Below are positions 1 through 7,136 of a stretch of DNA of 16,328 bases, in pieces. The translations under genes were made by a program, and so were the position numbers. Location of the stretch: assembly GCA_002429965.1 (NCBI GenBank), contig DJBG01000002.1, forward strand, positions 25,348-41,675, written 5' to 3'. Position 1 is the first letter of the stretch. Every line of letters begins with the position of its first letter. The notes beneath the pieces are model-generated. The model saw only the letters and a program-made list of their open reading frames with translations, was not told where the DNA came from and ran no database searches. Source of the stretch: Hungatella sp. UBA5982. Its GTDB lineage: Bacteria; Bacillota; Clostridia; Lachnospirales; Lachnospiraceae.

Positions 1-1
1 T

Positions 2-106
2 CAGGAGCGGGTCGATGACAGCCACACCTCCATCCGGCTGGTTACTTCCTGGGCTGCCAGCGAAGAAGCATGCCGCCGGTTTGTCAGTCTCCTGGAAACG
101 AGCTGA
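2..106 (+). CDS. ltaE: Low-specificity L-threonine aldolase, C-terminal fragment
   Basis: Only the last 34 codons are inside the window; the gene enters from the left edge and ends at a TGA. The fragment reads ...SIRLVTSWAASEEACRRF and ends in LLETS. The IRLVTSWA segment followed by a short acidic helix is typical of the C-terminus of PLP-dependent threonine aldolases of the beta-eliminating lyase family, which cleave threonine or allo-threonine to glycine and acetaldehyde. No catalytic residue (PLP lysine, His) is visible because the body of the gene lies outside. It converges with the S41 protease gene and shares a hairpin terminator with it. The identification rests on a short C-terminal motif, so it is likely but not certain. 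Confidence 0.72.
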   Translation, partial: QERVDDSHTSIRLVTSWAASEEACRRFVSLLETS

Positions 107-109
107 TAA

Positions 110-151
110 AAAAATCCCTCTATGGCCAGCAGTTAAATTTGCCGGCCATAG
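110..151 (-). terminator. Intrinsic terminator of the ftsE-ftsX-protease operon, possibly bidirectional
   Basis: Inverted repeat CTATGGCC (120-127) with GGCCATAG (144-151), extended inward by GC/GC after an A-C mismatch, around an AT-rich loop. Read on the minus strand, the stem is followed within a few bases by a run of seven T, a good intrinsic terminator for the protease gene that ends at 184. On the plus strand the following sequence is T-rich but interrupted (ttcttccttttac), so it may also stop transcripts of the threonine aldolase. Confidence 0.75.
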
Positions 152-183
152 AAGGCTTCTTCCTTTTACGATATAGTTAAAAT

Positions 184-1491
184 CTAACGGTTCTCATTCA
201 ATGCTTTTATCGCTTCCGCAAGCTGGTTATCTTCGCTATGCTCTATTTTGATCTTAGTTTTTAAATCCTCTTTTAAATCAACTGCAACATCCGGCTCCAG
301 GCCTTTTCCATGAAGGTCAAAACCGCTTGGGGTATAATAATGGGCCACAGTCATCTTAATAGCCGTACCATGGTCAAGAGGAAACAGTGTCTGGACAATT
401 CCTTTTCCAAAAGTCTTTGTTCCCACCAGTTTCGCCCTGCCATAAGCCTTAAGAGCTCCGGAAAATACTTCAGAGGCACTGGCGGACTGTCCATTGACTA
501 ATACAGCCATGGGAACATCTACCTTATGACCGTCAGAGGCGTAATATTGCTCCCCTTCTCCATTCTTATCCGCCATATAGAGCAGAAGCGTTTTATTCTT
601 CTTGGACTTAACCAGATTAGGATCCCCTTCGATTATCAGATCGTCCGGAAGAATGTAATCCAGCATGGAAACCACCGCATCCACAACTCCTCCAGGATTA
701 TTTCTCAAATCCACGATCATTTTCTCCATACCCTGCTTTTCCAGATCATCAATGGCACTCTTAAACTGGCCTGCTGTAACCGTATCAAATTGGCTGACTG
801 ATATATATCCGATATGATCCGCCAGCATTTCATGCTCTACAGTAGGAACCGTAATCTGACGGCGCTCCATTGACATGTCAATATAGGCTCCGGTATCCGG
901 ACGAAGGACTGTGACCATTACTGATGTTCCTTCCGCCCCTTTGATATGATCCTTTACCACCAGTTCTAAATCCATGCCGGTCACTTCCTCATCGGCCACC
1001 TTGTAGATTAAGTCGCCGGGCAGCATTCCTGCTTCAGCCCCAGGTGTTCCTTCAAAGACCTTGGTTACCGTGATGATACCAGTGGTAGCACTCTGGCTGA
1101 CCATGACTCCGATTCCGCAGTATTCTCCTGCGGTGTCCTCCACCAGCTTCTCATACTCGTCTGCCGTATAGTAAACCGTATAAGGGTCCTCAAGCCCATA
1201 CAGCATTCCCTTGTAAATCCAGTCTTCCACATTTTTCGTATCCTCATCAAAGAGGTAATACTTATCGATCACGCTCTGAATGGTCTGGATTTTGGCTACG
1301 ATCCGGTTCATATCCAGATTGCCTTCCTGGTTCTCCGCCTGGGCAGATTCAGCTGCCTGACCCTTTCCGTCAATTGCAGCCCTGCCGATCAGAAAGATTC
1401 CTAAAGACATACCCACAATAACAAGACCTGCCAATGTGGTCAGAAGCGCTCCTACTAGGGCACCCTTCCAAAATTTATTCTTACTTTCCAC
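184..1491 (-). CDS. S41 family C-terminal processing protease (CtpA/CtpB-like) with PDZ domain
   Basis: A 435-residue serine protease of the tail-specific/CTP family, expected to act outside the membrane on secreted or cell-wall proteins. Residues about 9-36 form one hydrophobic segment (signal anchor). A PDZ domain lies at about 120-200 (GIGVMV, GMLPGDLIYKV). The S41 catalytic core follows: DLRNNPGG at 261-268, NGQSASASE at 333-341 with predicted nucleophile Ser338, and FGKGIVQ at 361-367 giving general base Lys363 and Gln367. The Ser-Lys spacing of 25 and Lys-Gln spacing of 4 match the family, and the protein is full length. The start is GTG, chosen because AGGAG lies seven bases upstream in AGATAGGAGAATAACA; no ATG fits. 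It is the last gene of the ftsEX operon, directly after the remnant of an M23 hydrolase. Proteases of this family activate or turn over cell-wall enzymes in Bacillus, so a cell-envelope role is plausible here by inference. Confidence 0.95.
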   Translation of the reverse strand: MESKNKFWKGALVGALLTTLAGLVIVGMSLGIFLIGRAAIDGKGQAAESAQAENQEGNLDMNRIVAKIQTIQSVIDKYYLFDEDTKNVEDWIYKGMLYGLEDPYTVYYTADEYEKLVEDTAGEYCGIGVMVSQSATTGIITVTKVFEGTPGAEAGMLPGDLIYKVADEEVTGMDLELVVKDHIKGAEGTSVMVTVLRPDTGAYIDMSMERRQITVPTVEHEMLADHIGYISVSQFDTVTAGQFKSAIDDLEKQGMEKMIVDLRNNPGGVVDAVVSMLDYILPDDLIIEGDPNLVKSKKNKTLLLYMADKNGEGEQYYASDGHKVDVPMAVLVNGQSASASEVFSGALKAYGRAKLVGTKTFGKGIVQTLFPLDHGTAIKMTVAHYYTPSGFDLHGKGLEPDVAVDLKEDLKTKIKIEHSEDNQLAEAIKALNENR

Positions 1492-1513
1492 TGTTATTCT
1501 CCTATCTAGCTCT

Positions 1514-1915
1514 TTATGGGCTTGCGTATTTCACCGGATTTACATGGCGGCCATTTGCCTGATCCCAAAATGGAGACAAGGCCCTGTGGAATATCCAGTA
1601 TCACCCACATTTGCAATTACCTGCCCCTGCCATACTTCCCGCTCATTCCAGAAGCCGGGAGCAGTGCATACAGACGGCATAAACTTCTCCGCCAAAAGAG
1701 AATAATATATGCCGGCAGAATAACTGTATGTAGATATGGCAGATTCCCGGCGCAAAACCGAAATGATCCAGCTTAATGCGGGCAGAACCATATAAACTTA
1801 ATATTCCCCATAGAAACCGTATTATACGTTTTTCCGGCTCAGAAAAGCTCTCTGATGGGCCTTAATCTGTTTTCCGTAACTGGAAAGCTGAGAATATTTT
1901 CCTGGACCGGATATC
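1514..1915 (-). pseudogene. Decayed M23 (LytM/EnvC-like) peptidoglycan endopeptidase
   Basis: No intact gene fits the gap between ftsX and the S41 protease, but pieces of an M23 metallopeptidase domain occur in order in three frames. First, near 1850-1912, SGPGKYSQLSSYGKQIKAHQ resembles the start of an M23 domain. Second, FGGEVYAVCMHCSRLLE resembles the usual HG..VxTxYxHCSRLL strand and runs into a TGA at 1643-1645. Third, in a shifted frame, VWQGQVIANVGDTGYSTGP is followed by CLHF. Finally, in another frame, NGRHVNPVKYAS ends in a stop at 1514-1516, the normal M23 tail. The catalytic HLH motif has become CLH (Cys codon at 1576-1578). The N-terminal coiled-coil part found in such proteins is gone. 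In related Clostridia the order ftsE, ftsX, M23 hydrolase, S41 protease is common, which supports loss in place. An 83-codon open stretch covers part of it but is not a credible gene. Confidence 0.82.
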
Positions 1916-1989
1916 ACTCTCCGGCATTTTTTATCTTATGCAGCAATGCTGCCAATATATTCCCACGTTCAAAAGCCGAAATTCTTCCC

Positions 1990-2898
1990 TTATACCTTTA
2001 AATGCTTCCGGATGGTAAAGAAGCTTACAAAAAATCCGATTCCAACGCCAAGAGCCAGCGCCGTTGCCGCCATATAGGGGAATATGGCTTCCACCGGAAG
2101 GAACTGAAACAGCCCTGATAAGATGCTGAACTTTGTGACCACATATTCAACTGTGGACCGGTATAGAAAATAAATAGATACCAGAGGAATGCATGCGCCC
2201 ACCAGTCCGATGACAACTCCTTCCACCACAAAGGGAGCCCGGATCATATAGTTGGTGGCGCCAATTAATTTCATGATCTCGTTTTCACTCTTCCGGAAGG
2301 CCGCTGCCACTGAAATGGTATTGCTGATCAGGAATATGGCCACAGCCAATAAGACGCCGATGATCAGCATGGAAAGAACTCCGATCACCTTGCTTAAGCT
2401 ATTCATTCCTTCTGCTGCGGTTTTGGAATAATTGACCTTCCTGACACCGTCAATGCTCTTCAGCCAGTCAACAACCTGGTCCTGATCCACCAGGTCCTTT
2501 AAAAATATGGTATAAGAAGCTGAATTGGCCAGCGGGTTGTCCTCCTCAAATCCCTCTGCAAGGTCCTGCATATCCCCGAAGTATTCCTGTTTCGCTTCCT
2601 CCCATGCATCCTCTGCTGAAGTGTATGTCACTTCCTTTACATCGTCTCTGGCTTTGATCTTATTTCCAATTTCCTTGATCTTATTCTCGTCCAGTCCATC
2701 ATCAAAAAACACCGTGATACCCACCGTGCTTTCCGTATTCTTAATCACATATTGCACGTTAATAACAATAGAAAAAAACAGGCAGAACAAAAAAATGCAG
2801 GCGGAAACCGTTGCAATGGACGCCAGGGAAAACAAAATGTTCCTGCATATATTATTTACACCTTGTTTCAGGCAATACCAAAACGTACTAATTCTCAT
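1990..2898 (-). CDS. ftsX: Cell division protein FtsX (permease-like subunit of FtsEX)
   Basis: A 302-residue membrane protein with FtsX architecture. A first transmembrane helix lies at about 21-46, followed by an extracellular domain of about 120 residues (47-167). Three more helices follow at about 168-193, 221-247 and 270-296, and the protein ends in a basic tail (IRKHLKV). FtsX couples ATP hydrolysis by FtsE to activation of peptidoglycan hydrolases across the membrane and has no catalytic residues itself. Motifs typical of the family include the N-terminal FWYCLKQGVNNICRN stretch and the SENEIMKLIGAT segment before the third helix. The ATG overlaps the end of ftsE by 11 bases, so the two are translationally coupled. 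Downstream, the expected M23 partner is a pseudogene. FtsX may therefore act on a hydrolase encoded elsewhere, or the complex has lost that output; this is inference. Confidence 0.95.
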   Translation of the reverse strand: MRISTFWYCLKQGVNNICRNILFSLASIATVSACIFLFCLFFSIVINVQYVIKNTESTVGITVFFDDGLDENKIKEIGNKIKARDDVKEVTYTSAEDAWEEAKQEYFGDMQDLAEGFEEDNPLANSASYTIFLKDLVDQDQVVDWLKSIDGVRKVNYSKTAAEGMNSLSKVIGVLSMLIIGVLLAVAIFLISNTISVAAAFRKSENEIMKLIGATNYMIRAPFVVEGVVIGLVGACIPLVSIYFLYRSTVEYVVTKFSILSGLFQFLPVEAIFPYMAATALALGVGIGFFVSFFTIRKHLKV

Positions 2899-3574
2899 AT
2901 GTATAACCGCCTTTTTTCTCGTCGCTTATGATGGTTCCACGGTCCATCACAATCACCCGTTTTTTCATCCGGTCTACGATCTCCTGGCTATGGGTGACAA
3001 CAATAACCGTTGTCCCCAGCTTATTAACCTCATTTAATAGCTTCATGATCTCCATGGAGTTATGTCCATCCAAGTTTCCGGTAGGCTCGTCTGCCAACAG
3101 GATCTCCGGACGGTTAATTAAAGCCCTGGCAATGGCAACGCGCTGCTGCTCCCCGCCGGACAACTGCTGAGGTAAAAACTTGTATTTTGAAGAAAGTCCC
3201 ACCATCTTTAACATGGCGGGAACCGATTCTTTTATGCTCCTTGTGGATGCTCCGATCACCCGCTGCGCAAAGGCTACATTTTCATAAACATTCCGTTCCT
3301 TTAACAAACGGAAATCCTGGAAAACCATGCCAAGCTTCCGCCGGTATTTGGGAATGAACCCTCTGGGCATCTTGCTCAAATTCATATCATTCACAATGAT
3401 TTTACCGGAGGTAGGTTCCACTTCCTTTAACAGCATTTTTAAAAGCGTGGATTTGCCAGAACCGCTGCGGCCGATGATAAAAACGAATTCCCCGTCCTCA
3501 ATGGTTATGCTGACATTACGCAGCGCCTTATTTCCGGCCTCATATGTTTTGCTTACATTCCATAGTTCAATCAT
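2888..3574 (-). CDS. ftsE: Cell division ATP-binding protein FtsE
   Basis: A 228-residue ABC ATPase with all nucleotide-binding motifs. Walker A is GRSGSGKST at 35-43, the Q-loop Gln is at 86 in VFQDFRLL, the signature LSGGEQQR is at 138-145, Walker B is ILLADEP with Glu163, and the switch His is at 195 in VVTHSQE. The [18 protein letters not shown] stretch is characteristic of FtsE rather than other ABC ATPases. The next gene is ftsX, overlapping by 11 bases, which settles the assignment. FtsE sits at the inner face of the membrane and powers FtsX in septal or lateral wall hydrolysis. The start ATG is preceded by AGAGGA in attagaggactgaaATG. No convincing sigma-A promoter was found in the about 230 bp upstream, although a strong hairpin there separates it from the preceding regulator gene. 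Confidence 0.96.
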   Translation of the reverse strand: MIELWNVSKTYEAGNKALRNVSITIEDGEFVFIIGRSGSGKSTLLKMLLKEVEPTSGKIIVNDMNLSKMPRGFIPKYRRKLGMVFQDFRLLKERNVYENVAFAQRVIGASTRSIKESVPAMLKMVGLSSKYKFLPQQLSGGEQQRVAIARALINRPEILLADEPTGNLDGHNSMEIMKLLNEVNKLGTTVIVVTHSQEIVDRMKKRVIVMDRGTIISDEKKGGYTYEN

Positions 3575-3712
3575 TTCAGTCCTCTAATTTTTGTGCTTTG
3601 ATTACTTTTGCTTTTGGCGGATTGGGAAAAGAATTTGATACTGCTGACCTCAACCCCGCAGTAAAACCCCGAATGCTCTTCGCTCCATCTCGGTTAACGG
3701 GCTTCGCATTAT

Positions 3713-3777
3713 GAAAAGAGGCAGCTATACAACTGCTTTTGTGCAAGCACAACGCAGCTGTATAGCTGCCTCTTTTC
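3713..3777 (-). terminator. Long hairpin between the CdaR-like gene and ftsE (probable bidirectional terminator)
   Basis: A perfect 19-bp inverted repeat: GAAAAGAGGCAGCTATACA (3713-3731) pairs with its complement at 3759-3777. Inside, after one mismatch, CTGC pairs with GCAG and then TTGTG with CACAA around a CAAG loop, giving an almost continuous hairpin of 65 nt. The outer end is an A-rich arm opposite a TCTTTTC arm, the usual layout of a bidirectional intrinsic terminator. It begins 25 bases after the stop of the regulator gene at 3802, so it most likely ends that transcript. The stem is longer than needed for termination, so a dispersed repeat or RNase III-type site is an alternative. Confidence 0.65.
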
Positions 3778-3801
3778 TCACTGCTCATTGCCAGACTAAT
3801 A

Positions 3802-4890
3802 TCAATAGTCCTGATTCTCCATATATTTCATGTATTTTACTACCATCAGGGCAATCTTAAAGGTGATGGCATCTTCAAATACACGCAGATCCAGGCCGGT
3901 GCTTTTCTGAAGCTTGTCTAAACGGTAAACAAGTGTATTTCTGTGAATATAAAGCTGTCTGGATGTCTCAGAAACATTCAAGCTGTTCTCAAAGAATTTA
4001 TTAATTGTTGAGAGAGTTTCATCATCGAAATCATCCGGAGACTTTCCGTCGAAAATTTCTTTGATGAACATGCGGCATAAAGGCAGCGGAAGCTGATAAA
4101 TCAGACGTCCGATTCCCAGTTTGCTATAGGCAACCACGTTTTTATTGCTGTAGAAAATCTTGCCAACATCCATGGCCATTTTGGCTTCCTTATAAGATCT
4201 GGAAACCTCTTTAATTTCGCTCACAATAGTACCGAATGCTACATGGACCTGGGTCATTGCCTCGGTATTGAGCATGTCCAAAACAGTGTTGGCGGTTTTT
4301 TCCAGATCCTCGTAAGTTTCGCCTTCCTTTACTTCTTTTACAAGGATGATGTTCTTTTCGTCAACGGCGGTAACAAAATCTTTGGTCTTTGCAGCAAATA
4401 AGTTGCGGACTGTCTCCAGTGCGTTCACATCTTTTTCATGCTGGGTTTCAATGATGAATACGACCCTTTTGATATTTGTTTCAATATGAAGTTTCTTTGC
4501 TCTGTTGTAGATATCCACCAAAAGCAGATTGTCAAGCAATAAGTTCTTAATGAAATTATCCTTGTCAAATCTTTCTTTATACGCTACCAGCAAGCTCTGA
4601 ATCTGGAAAGCGGCCAGCTTGCCGACCATATAAACATCGTCACTTCCACCCTTTGCAAGAAGGATGTACTCTAACTGGTGCTCATCTAGCACTTTAAAAA
4701 ACTGATATCCCTGGATTACCTGGCTGTCGGCCGGAGAATCCACGAACGCCAGGATTGAACTTTCATAATCTTCCGCATCAGGAAATGTGGTTGCCAGTAC
4801 CTTTCCTTCTGTATCACAAATACACAGATCAATTCTCGTAATCCCTTTTAATCCTTCAATGGTTGTTTGAAGTATTTGATTCGAAATCAT
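3802..4890 (-). CDS. CdaR/PucR-family transcriptional regulator (sugar-diacid regulator-like)
   Basis: A 362-residue protein with CdaR-family layout. The N-terminal sensory region (about 1-130) begins MISNQILQTTIEGLKGITRIDLCICD and resembles the diacid-recognition domain, though shorter. A GGDEF-like middle domain lies at about 135-260. The C-terminal PucR-type helix-turn-helix is at about 300-350 (NVSETSRQLYIHRNTLVYRLDKLQ), the strongest part of the assignment. Such proteins activate genes for uptake or breakdown of sugar acids and related compounds. The ligand here cannot be read from sequence. It lies 103 bases downstream of the MsmX-like ATPase gene, beyond that gene's terminator, so it is probably transcribed separately. 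A TATAAT lies at 4922-4927 on the minus strand, 30-odd bases before the start, but its -35 region falls in the poly-T of the terminator and is poor. The start ATG has AAGGAG eight bases upstream. Confidence 0.85.
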   Translation of the reverse strand: MISNQILQTTIEGLKGITRIDLCICDTEGKVLATTFPDAEDYESSILAFVDSPADSQVIQGYQFFKVLDEHQLEYILLAKGGSDDVYMVGKLAAFQIQSLLVAYKERFDKDNFIKNLLLDNLLLVDIYNRAKKLHIETNIKRVVFIIETQHEKDVNALETVRNLFAAKTKDFVTAVDEKNIILVKEVKEGETYEDLEKTANTVLDMLNTEAMTQVHVAFGTIVSEIKEVSRSYKEAKMAMDVGKIFYSNKNVVAYSKLGIGRLIYQLPLPLCRMFIKEIFDGKSPDDFDDETLSTINKFFENSLNVSETSRQLYIHRNTLVYRLDKLQKSTGLDLRVFEDAITFKIALMVVKYMKYMENQDY

Positions 4891-4940
4891 GGCATATTCT
4901 CCTTTTTCGTAAATTTACCTTATTATATATTAAAGCAAAA

Positions 4941-4978
4941 AGAAAAAAAAAGCAAGCGGGTAGAATAACCGCTTGCTT
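4941..4978 (-). terminator. Intrinsic terminator of the MsmX/UgpC-like ATPase gene
   Basis: AGCAAGCGG (4951-4959) and CCGCTTGCT (4969-4977) form a 9-10 bp stem with a 9-nt loop. On the minus strand the stem is directly followed by nine T, then CTTTTTG. It starts 16 bases after the stop codon of the ATPase gene. Confidence 0.93.
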
Positions 4979-4993
4979 AAAATTTCATAAATT

Positions 4994-6106
4994 TTAGTTT
5001 AAAACGACGATTTCTGTGTCTTTATCGAATACATGGATCTTTGTTAAGTCAAGAGCCAGCTTAATTGTATCCCCAGGTCTTGCTGTTGTACGAGGATTTA
5101 CTCTTGCTGTAAAGTTCACATCTTCCACATCAAAGTATAAGTAAACTTCCGCACCTAACAATTCGTAAACTCTGATAGTAGCGTCAATTACACTATCCGG
5201 AGAAGATGTAAGGAAAGCTTCCTCATCATGTAAATCTTCCGGACGAATGCCTAAGGCAACAGTTTTTCCGATATAACCGGCAGCCTCTAATTTTTTCGCT
5301 TTTCCTTCTGGAAGAGCAATTGTATTTCCGCCAAATGTTAAAGTAACGTCGCTTCCTCTCTTAGCTACAGTAGCTTCGATTAAGTTCATCTGAGGAGCTC
5401 CGATAAAACCTGCAACGAATTTATTACCTGGCTTATCATATAAGCTCTGAGGAGAATCAACCTGCTGGATAACGCCATCCTTCATTACTACGATTCTGGT
5501 ACCGAGGGTCATAGCCTCTGTCTGGTCATGGGTTACGTAGACCATGGTTGCCTGAAGTCTCTGATGCAGCTTGGAAATCTCAATACGCATCTGGCCTCTC
5601 AGCTTGGCATCAAGGTTGGATAACGGCTCATCCATTAAGAAGACCTTTGGGTTACGAACAATAGCACGTCCCATAGCAACACGCTGTCTTTGTCCACCGG
5701 ATAAAGCCTTTGGCTTACGGTCTAATAAATGCTCAAGATCAAGGATTCTTGCAGCTTCATGTACCAGCTTATCAATCTCGTCCTTTGGAGTTTTTCTCAG
5801 TTTCAGACCAAACGCCATGTTATCGAATACTGACATATGAGGATACAAAGCGTAGTTCTGGAATACCATTGCGATATCTCTGTCTTTTGGTTCTACATCA
5901 TTCATTAATTTTCCATCAATGTAAAGTTCACCAGAAGAAATATCTTCCAGACCCGCAATCATACGAAGGGTTGTGGACTTACCACATCCGGATGGTCCTA
6001 CGAAAATGACGAACTCCTTATCAGCAATATCCAGATTAAAATCCTTAACTGCTTCAAATCCGTTAGGATATCTCTTGACGATGTTTTTCAGTGATAAACT
6101 AGCCAT
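4994..6106 (-). CDS. ugpC: Sugar ABC transporter ATP-binding protein (MsmX/UgpC/MalK family)
   Basis: A 370-residue ATPase that energises carbohydrate uptake from the cytoplasmic side. Motifs: Walker A GPSGCGKST at 37-45, Q-loop Gln83 in VFQNYALYPHM, signature LSGGQRQR at 135-142, Walker B VFLMDEP with Glu160, and switch His193 in VTHDQTEAM. Residues about 235-370 form the TOBE/regulatory extension (GIRPEDLHD) typical of MalK, UgpC and MsmX. It is a single-gene transcription unit without permeases, with a strong AGGAGG eight bases before the ATG and its own terminator. That context fits a multitask MsmX-type ATPase shared by several transporters. The sugar ABC operon at 10858-14094 in the same window has no ATPase and is an attractive partner, by inference. 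PGAP-style naming would be UgpC; true glycerol-3-phosphate specificity is not implied. Confidence 0.94.
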   Translation of the reverse strand: MASLSLKNIVKRYPNGFEAVKDFNLDIADKEFVIFVGPSGCGKSTTLRMIAGLEDISSGELYIDGKLMNDVEPKDRDIAMVFQNYALYPHMSVFDNMAFGLKLRKTPKDEIDKLVHEAARILDLEHLLDRKPKALSGGQRQRVAMGRAIVRNPKVFLMDEPLSNLDAKLRGQMRIEISKLHQRLQATMVYVTHDQTEAMTLGTRIVVMKDGVIQQVDSPQSLYDKPGNKFVAGFIGAPQMNLIEATVAKRGSDVTLTFGGNTIALPEGKAKKLEAAGYIGKTVALGIRPEDLHDEEAFLTSSPDSVIDATIRVYELLGAEVYLYFDVEDVNFTARVNPRTTARPGDTIKLALDLTKIHVFDKDTEIVVLN

Positions 6107-6338
6107 TTACTAATCCTCCTAAAATAAAGTGTTTATACTCTGATTTAAACCGGCAGCCCCCACAGCTGCGGCCCTTGTTCTGAAACAATCATACATGAAT
6201 TAAATTTCTTTTACCATATTACTATTTACCAAAATACAATTCTGGCTTTTGGCTAATTTGTATAACGGGTTTTAAAAATGATTGAAACGTCAAAATATCA
6301 AGAGAAACGCTCAGTTATTTCTGTTTATATTCGATAGC

Positions 6339-6454
6339 CAGGGAGTATTTCCTCCCTGTTTTAGTCAGAAATCACAAGACGGTGCCAATAATTTTGGCAC
6401 CGTCTTGTAAATCTTATACGTTGTATTATGAAAATAAAAGGATGTTTTCATAAT
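6339..6454. repeat. Three consecutive perfect inverted repeats in the intergenic region
   Basis: CAGGGAG (6339-6345) pairs with CTCCCTG (6352-6358) and is followed on the plus strand by TTTTAG. ACAAGACGGTGCCA (6374-6387) pairs with TGGCACCGTCTTGT (6395-6408): a perfect 14-bp stem, 15 with an inner A-T pair, and no T tract on either side. ATTATGAAAA (6425-6434) pairs with TTTTCATAAT (6445-6454), with a 10-nt loop. They are separate structures in series. Their function is not known; they could be a processed RNA leader or trailer, or debris of a small mobile repeat. Confidence 0.6.
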
Positions 6455-6526
6455 CGGATTGACGGCAGTAAAAAGCACTGCCTTTTATCAGAAATCTAAA
6501 AAGCGATTTCTGATAAGTTGTATTAT
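6420..6526. repeat. 10-bp direct repeat GTTGTATTAT flanking the hairpins
   Basis: GTTGTATTAT occurs at 6420-6429 and again at 6517-6526, the second copy covering the stop codon of the methyltransferase gene. The 87 bases between the copies hold three of the inverted repeats. A direct repeat bounding a hairpin-rich block could be the footprint of a small inserted element, but the size and AT-richness leave chance possible. Confidence 0.4.
6464..6516 (-). terminator. Tandem hairpins at the 3' end of the methyltransferase operon
   Basis: TTATCAGAAATC (6485-6496) pairs with GATTTCTGATAA (6505-6516), a perfect 12-bp stem beginning seven bases after the methyltransferase stop codon. Next to it GGCAGT (6464-6469) pairs with ACTGCC (6477-6482). 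On the minus strand neither stem is followed by a clean T run, though both loops carry one. On the plus strand the smaller stem is followed by TTTTATC. Position suggests transcription termination or mRNA 3'-end protection for the operon ending at 6523. Confidence 0.5.
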
Positions 6527-7107
6527 CGCTTTCTCACAAGAACGTTCAGCCATTTTACGTCAGAATGACCAGTACGCACATCCTCTGTTTCCCAAAGCTT
6601 TACGATATCAAACCTTTCATTATCTCTTAAAAGTTCAGTCATGGAATCTGCCGTAAAGTCGCAGAAATACCGTTTTCCTCTAAATCCCTCATAGTCTCCC
6701 AGTTTAAAAGACATATAAAGGATTCCCTTATCATTTAAGGCCCTTGCTATCTTTGTAAGAATGTCAGACAGTTCCTTTTTCGGAGTGTGAAGTAAGGATG
6801 CACAGGCCCAGATTCCATCAAACACATTGTCAAAATCTATTTGTTCAAATGTCATATGAAGCACTTCCAGACCGGTATGGATTTCTGCCAGCTTACACAT
6901 CTCTTCCGACGCATCAAGCGGTGTCACATCATATCCCAGTTCATAGAAAGACAGGCTGTCCCTGCCTGATCCGCATCCTAAATCCAGAATCGTATCACCT
7001 TCTTCCAGAAGATCCAGGAATTCTTTCATAATTCCTGACATATCCTGGTTCACTGTTTCTTCAAATTCCTTTGCTGCATACTTATTATAATAGTCTATCG
7101 AGTCCAA
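6523..7107 (-). CDS. Class I SAM-dependent methyltransferase
   Basis: A 194-residue protein with a Rossmann-type methyltransferase fold. Motif I is TILDLGCGSGRDS at 39-51, the SAM-binding loop. The acidic residue after strand 2 lies in VTPLDAS (about 61-67), and a motif IV-like strand reads FDGIWACASLLHTPK (about 86-100). The N-terminal YYNKYAAKEFEETVN stretch is typical of a small family of soluble methyltransferases whose substrate is unknown. The start is TTG, chosen because a perfect AGGAGG lies six bases upstream (aggaggattattTTG). It begins 29 bases after cvfB and is probably the last gene of the thioesterase-cvfB-methyltransferase operon. Downstream are two hairpins. The substrate cannot be inferred from sequence. 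Confidence 0.88.
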   Translation of the reverse strand: MDSIDYYNKYAAKEFEETVNQDMSGIMKEFLDLLEEGDTILDLGCGSGRDSLSFYELGYDVTPLDASEEMCKLAEIHTGLEVLHMTFEQIDFDNVFDGIWACASLLHTPKKELSDILTKIARALNDKGILYMSFKLGDYEGFRGKRYFCDFTADSMTELLRDNERFDIVKLWETEDVRTGHSDVKWLNVLVRKR

Positions 7108-7136
7108 AATAATCCTCCTGTTATCCTTTTTACCCG

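Larger units (their letters stand above)
6107..6522. other. 416-bp intergenic region upstream of the ATPase gene
   Basis: No open reading frame of credible composition. The part nearest the ATPase (6107-6330) should hold its promoter and leader. I found only weak matches, such as TATACA on the minus strand with a poor -35, so none is called. The leader carries a short GC-rich hairpin near 6150-6175 (GCAGC/GCTGC). The distal half (6339-6516) is packed with inverted repeats, listed separately. Confidence 0.6.

Noticed and set aside
1540..1791. 83-codon minus-strand open frame between ftsX and the protease
   Set aside because: It covers only part of an M23 domain, has lost one catalytic His, lacks a ribosome binding site, and the real M23 C-terminus continues in another frame. 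Treated as part of the pseudogene.
2525..3037. 170-codon plus-strand frame
   Set aside because: Antisense to ftsX and the end of ftsE, both of which have strong family evidence.
3576..3788. 70-codon frame just upstream of ftsE
   Set aside because: Its first 25 or so codons are the arms of a perfect hairpin, no good ribosome binding site precedes it, and the composition is unlike a structured protein. Kept only as a finding.
6107..6330. Possible riboswitch or promoter in the long leader of the ATPase gene
   Set aside because: No conserved riboswitch core was recognised, and -35/-10 matches were poor at correct spacing.
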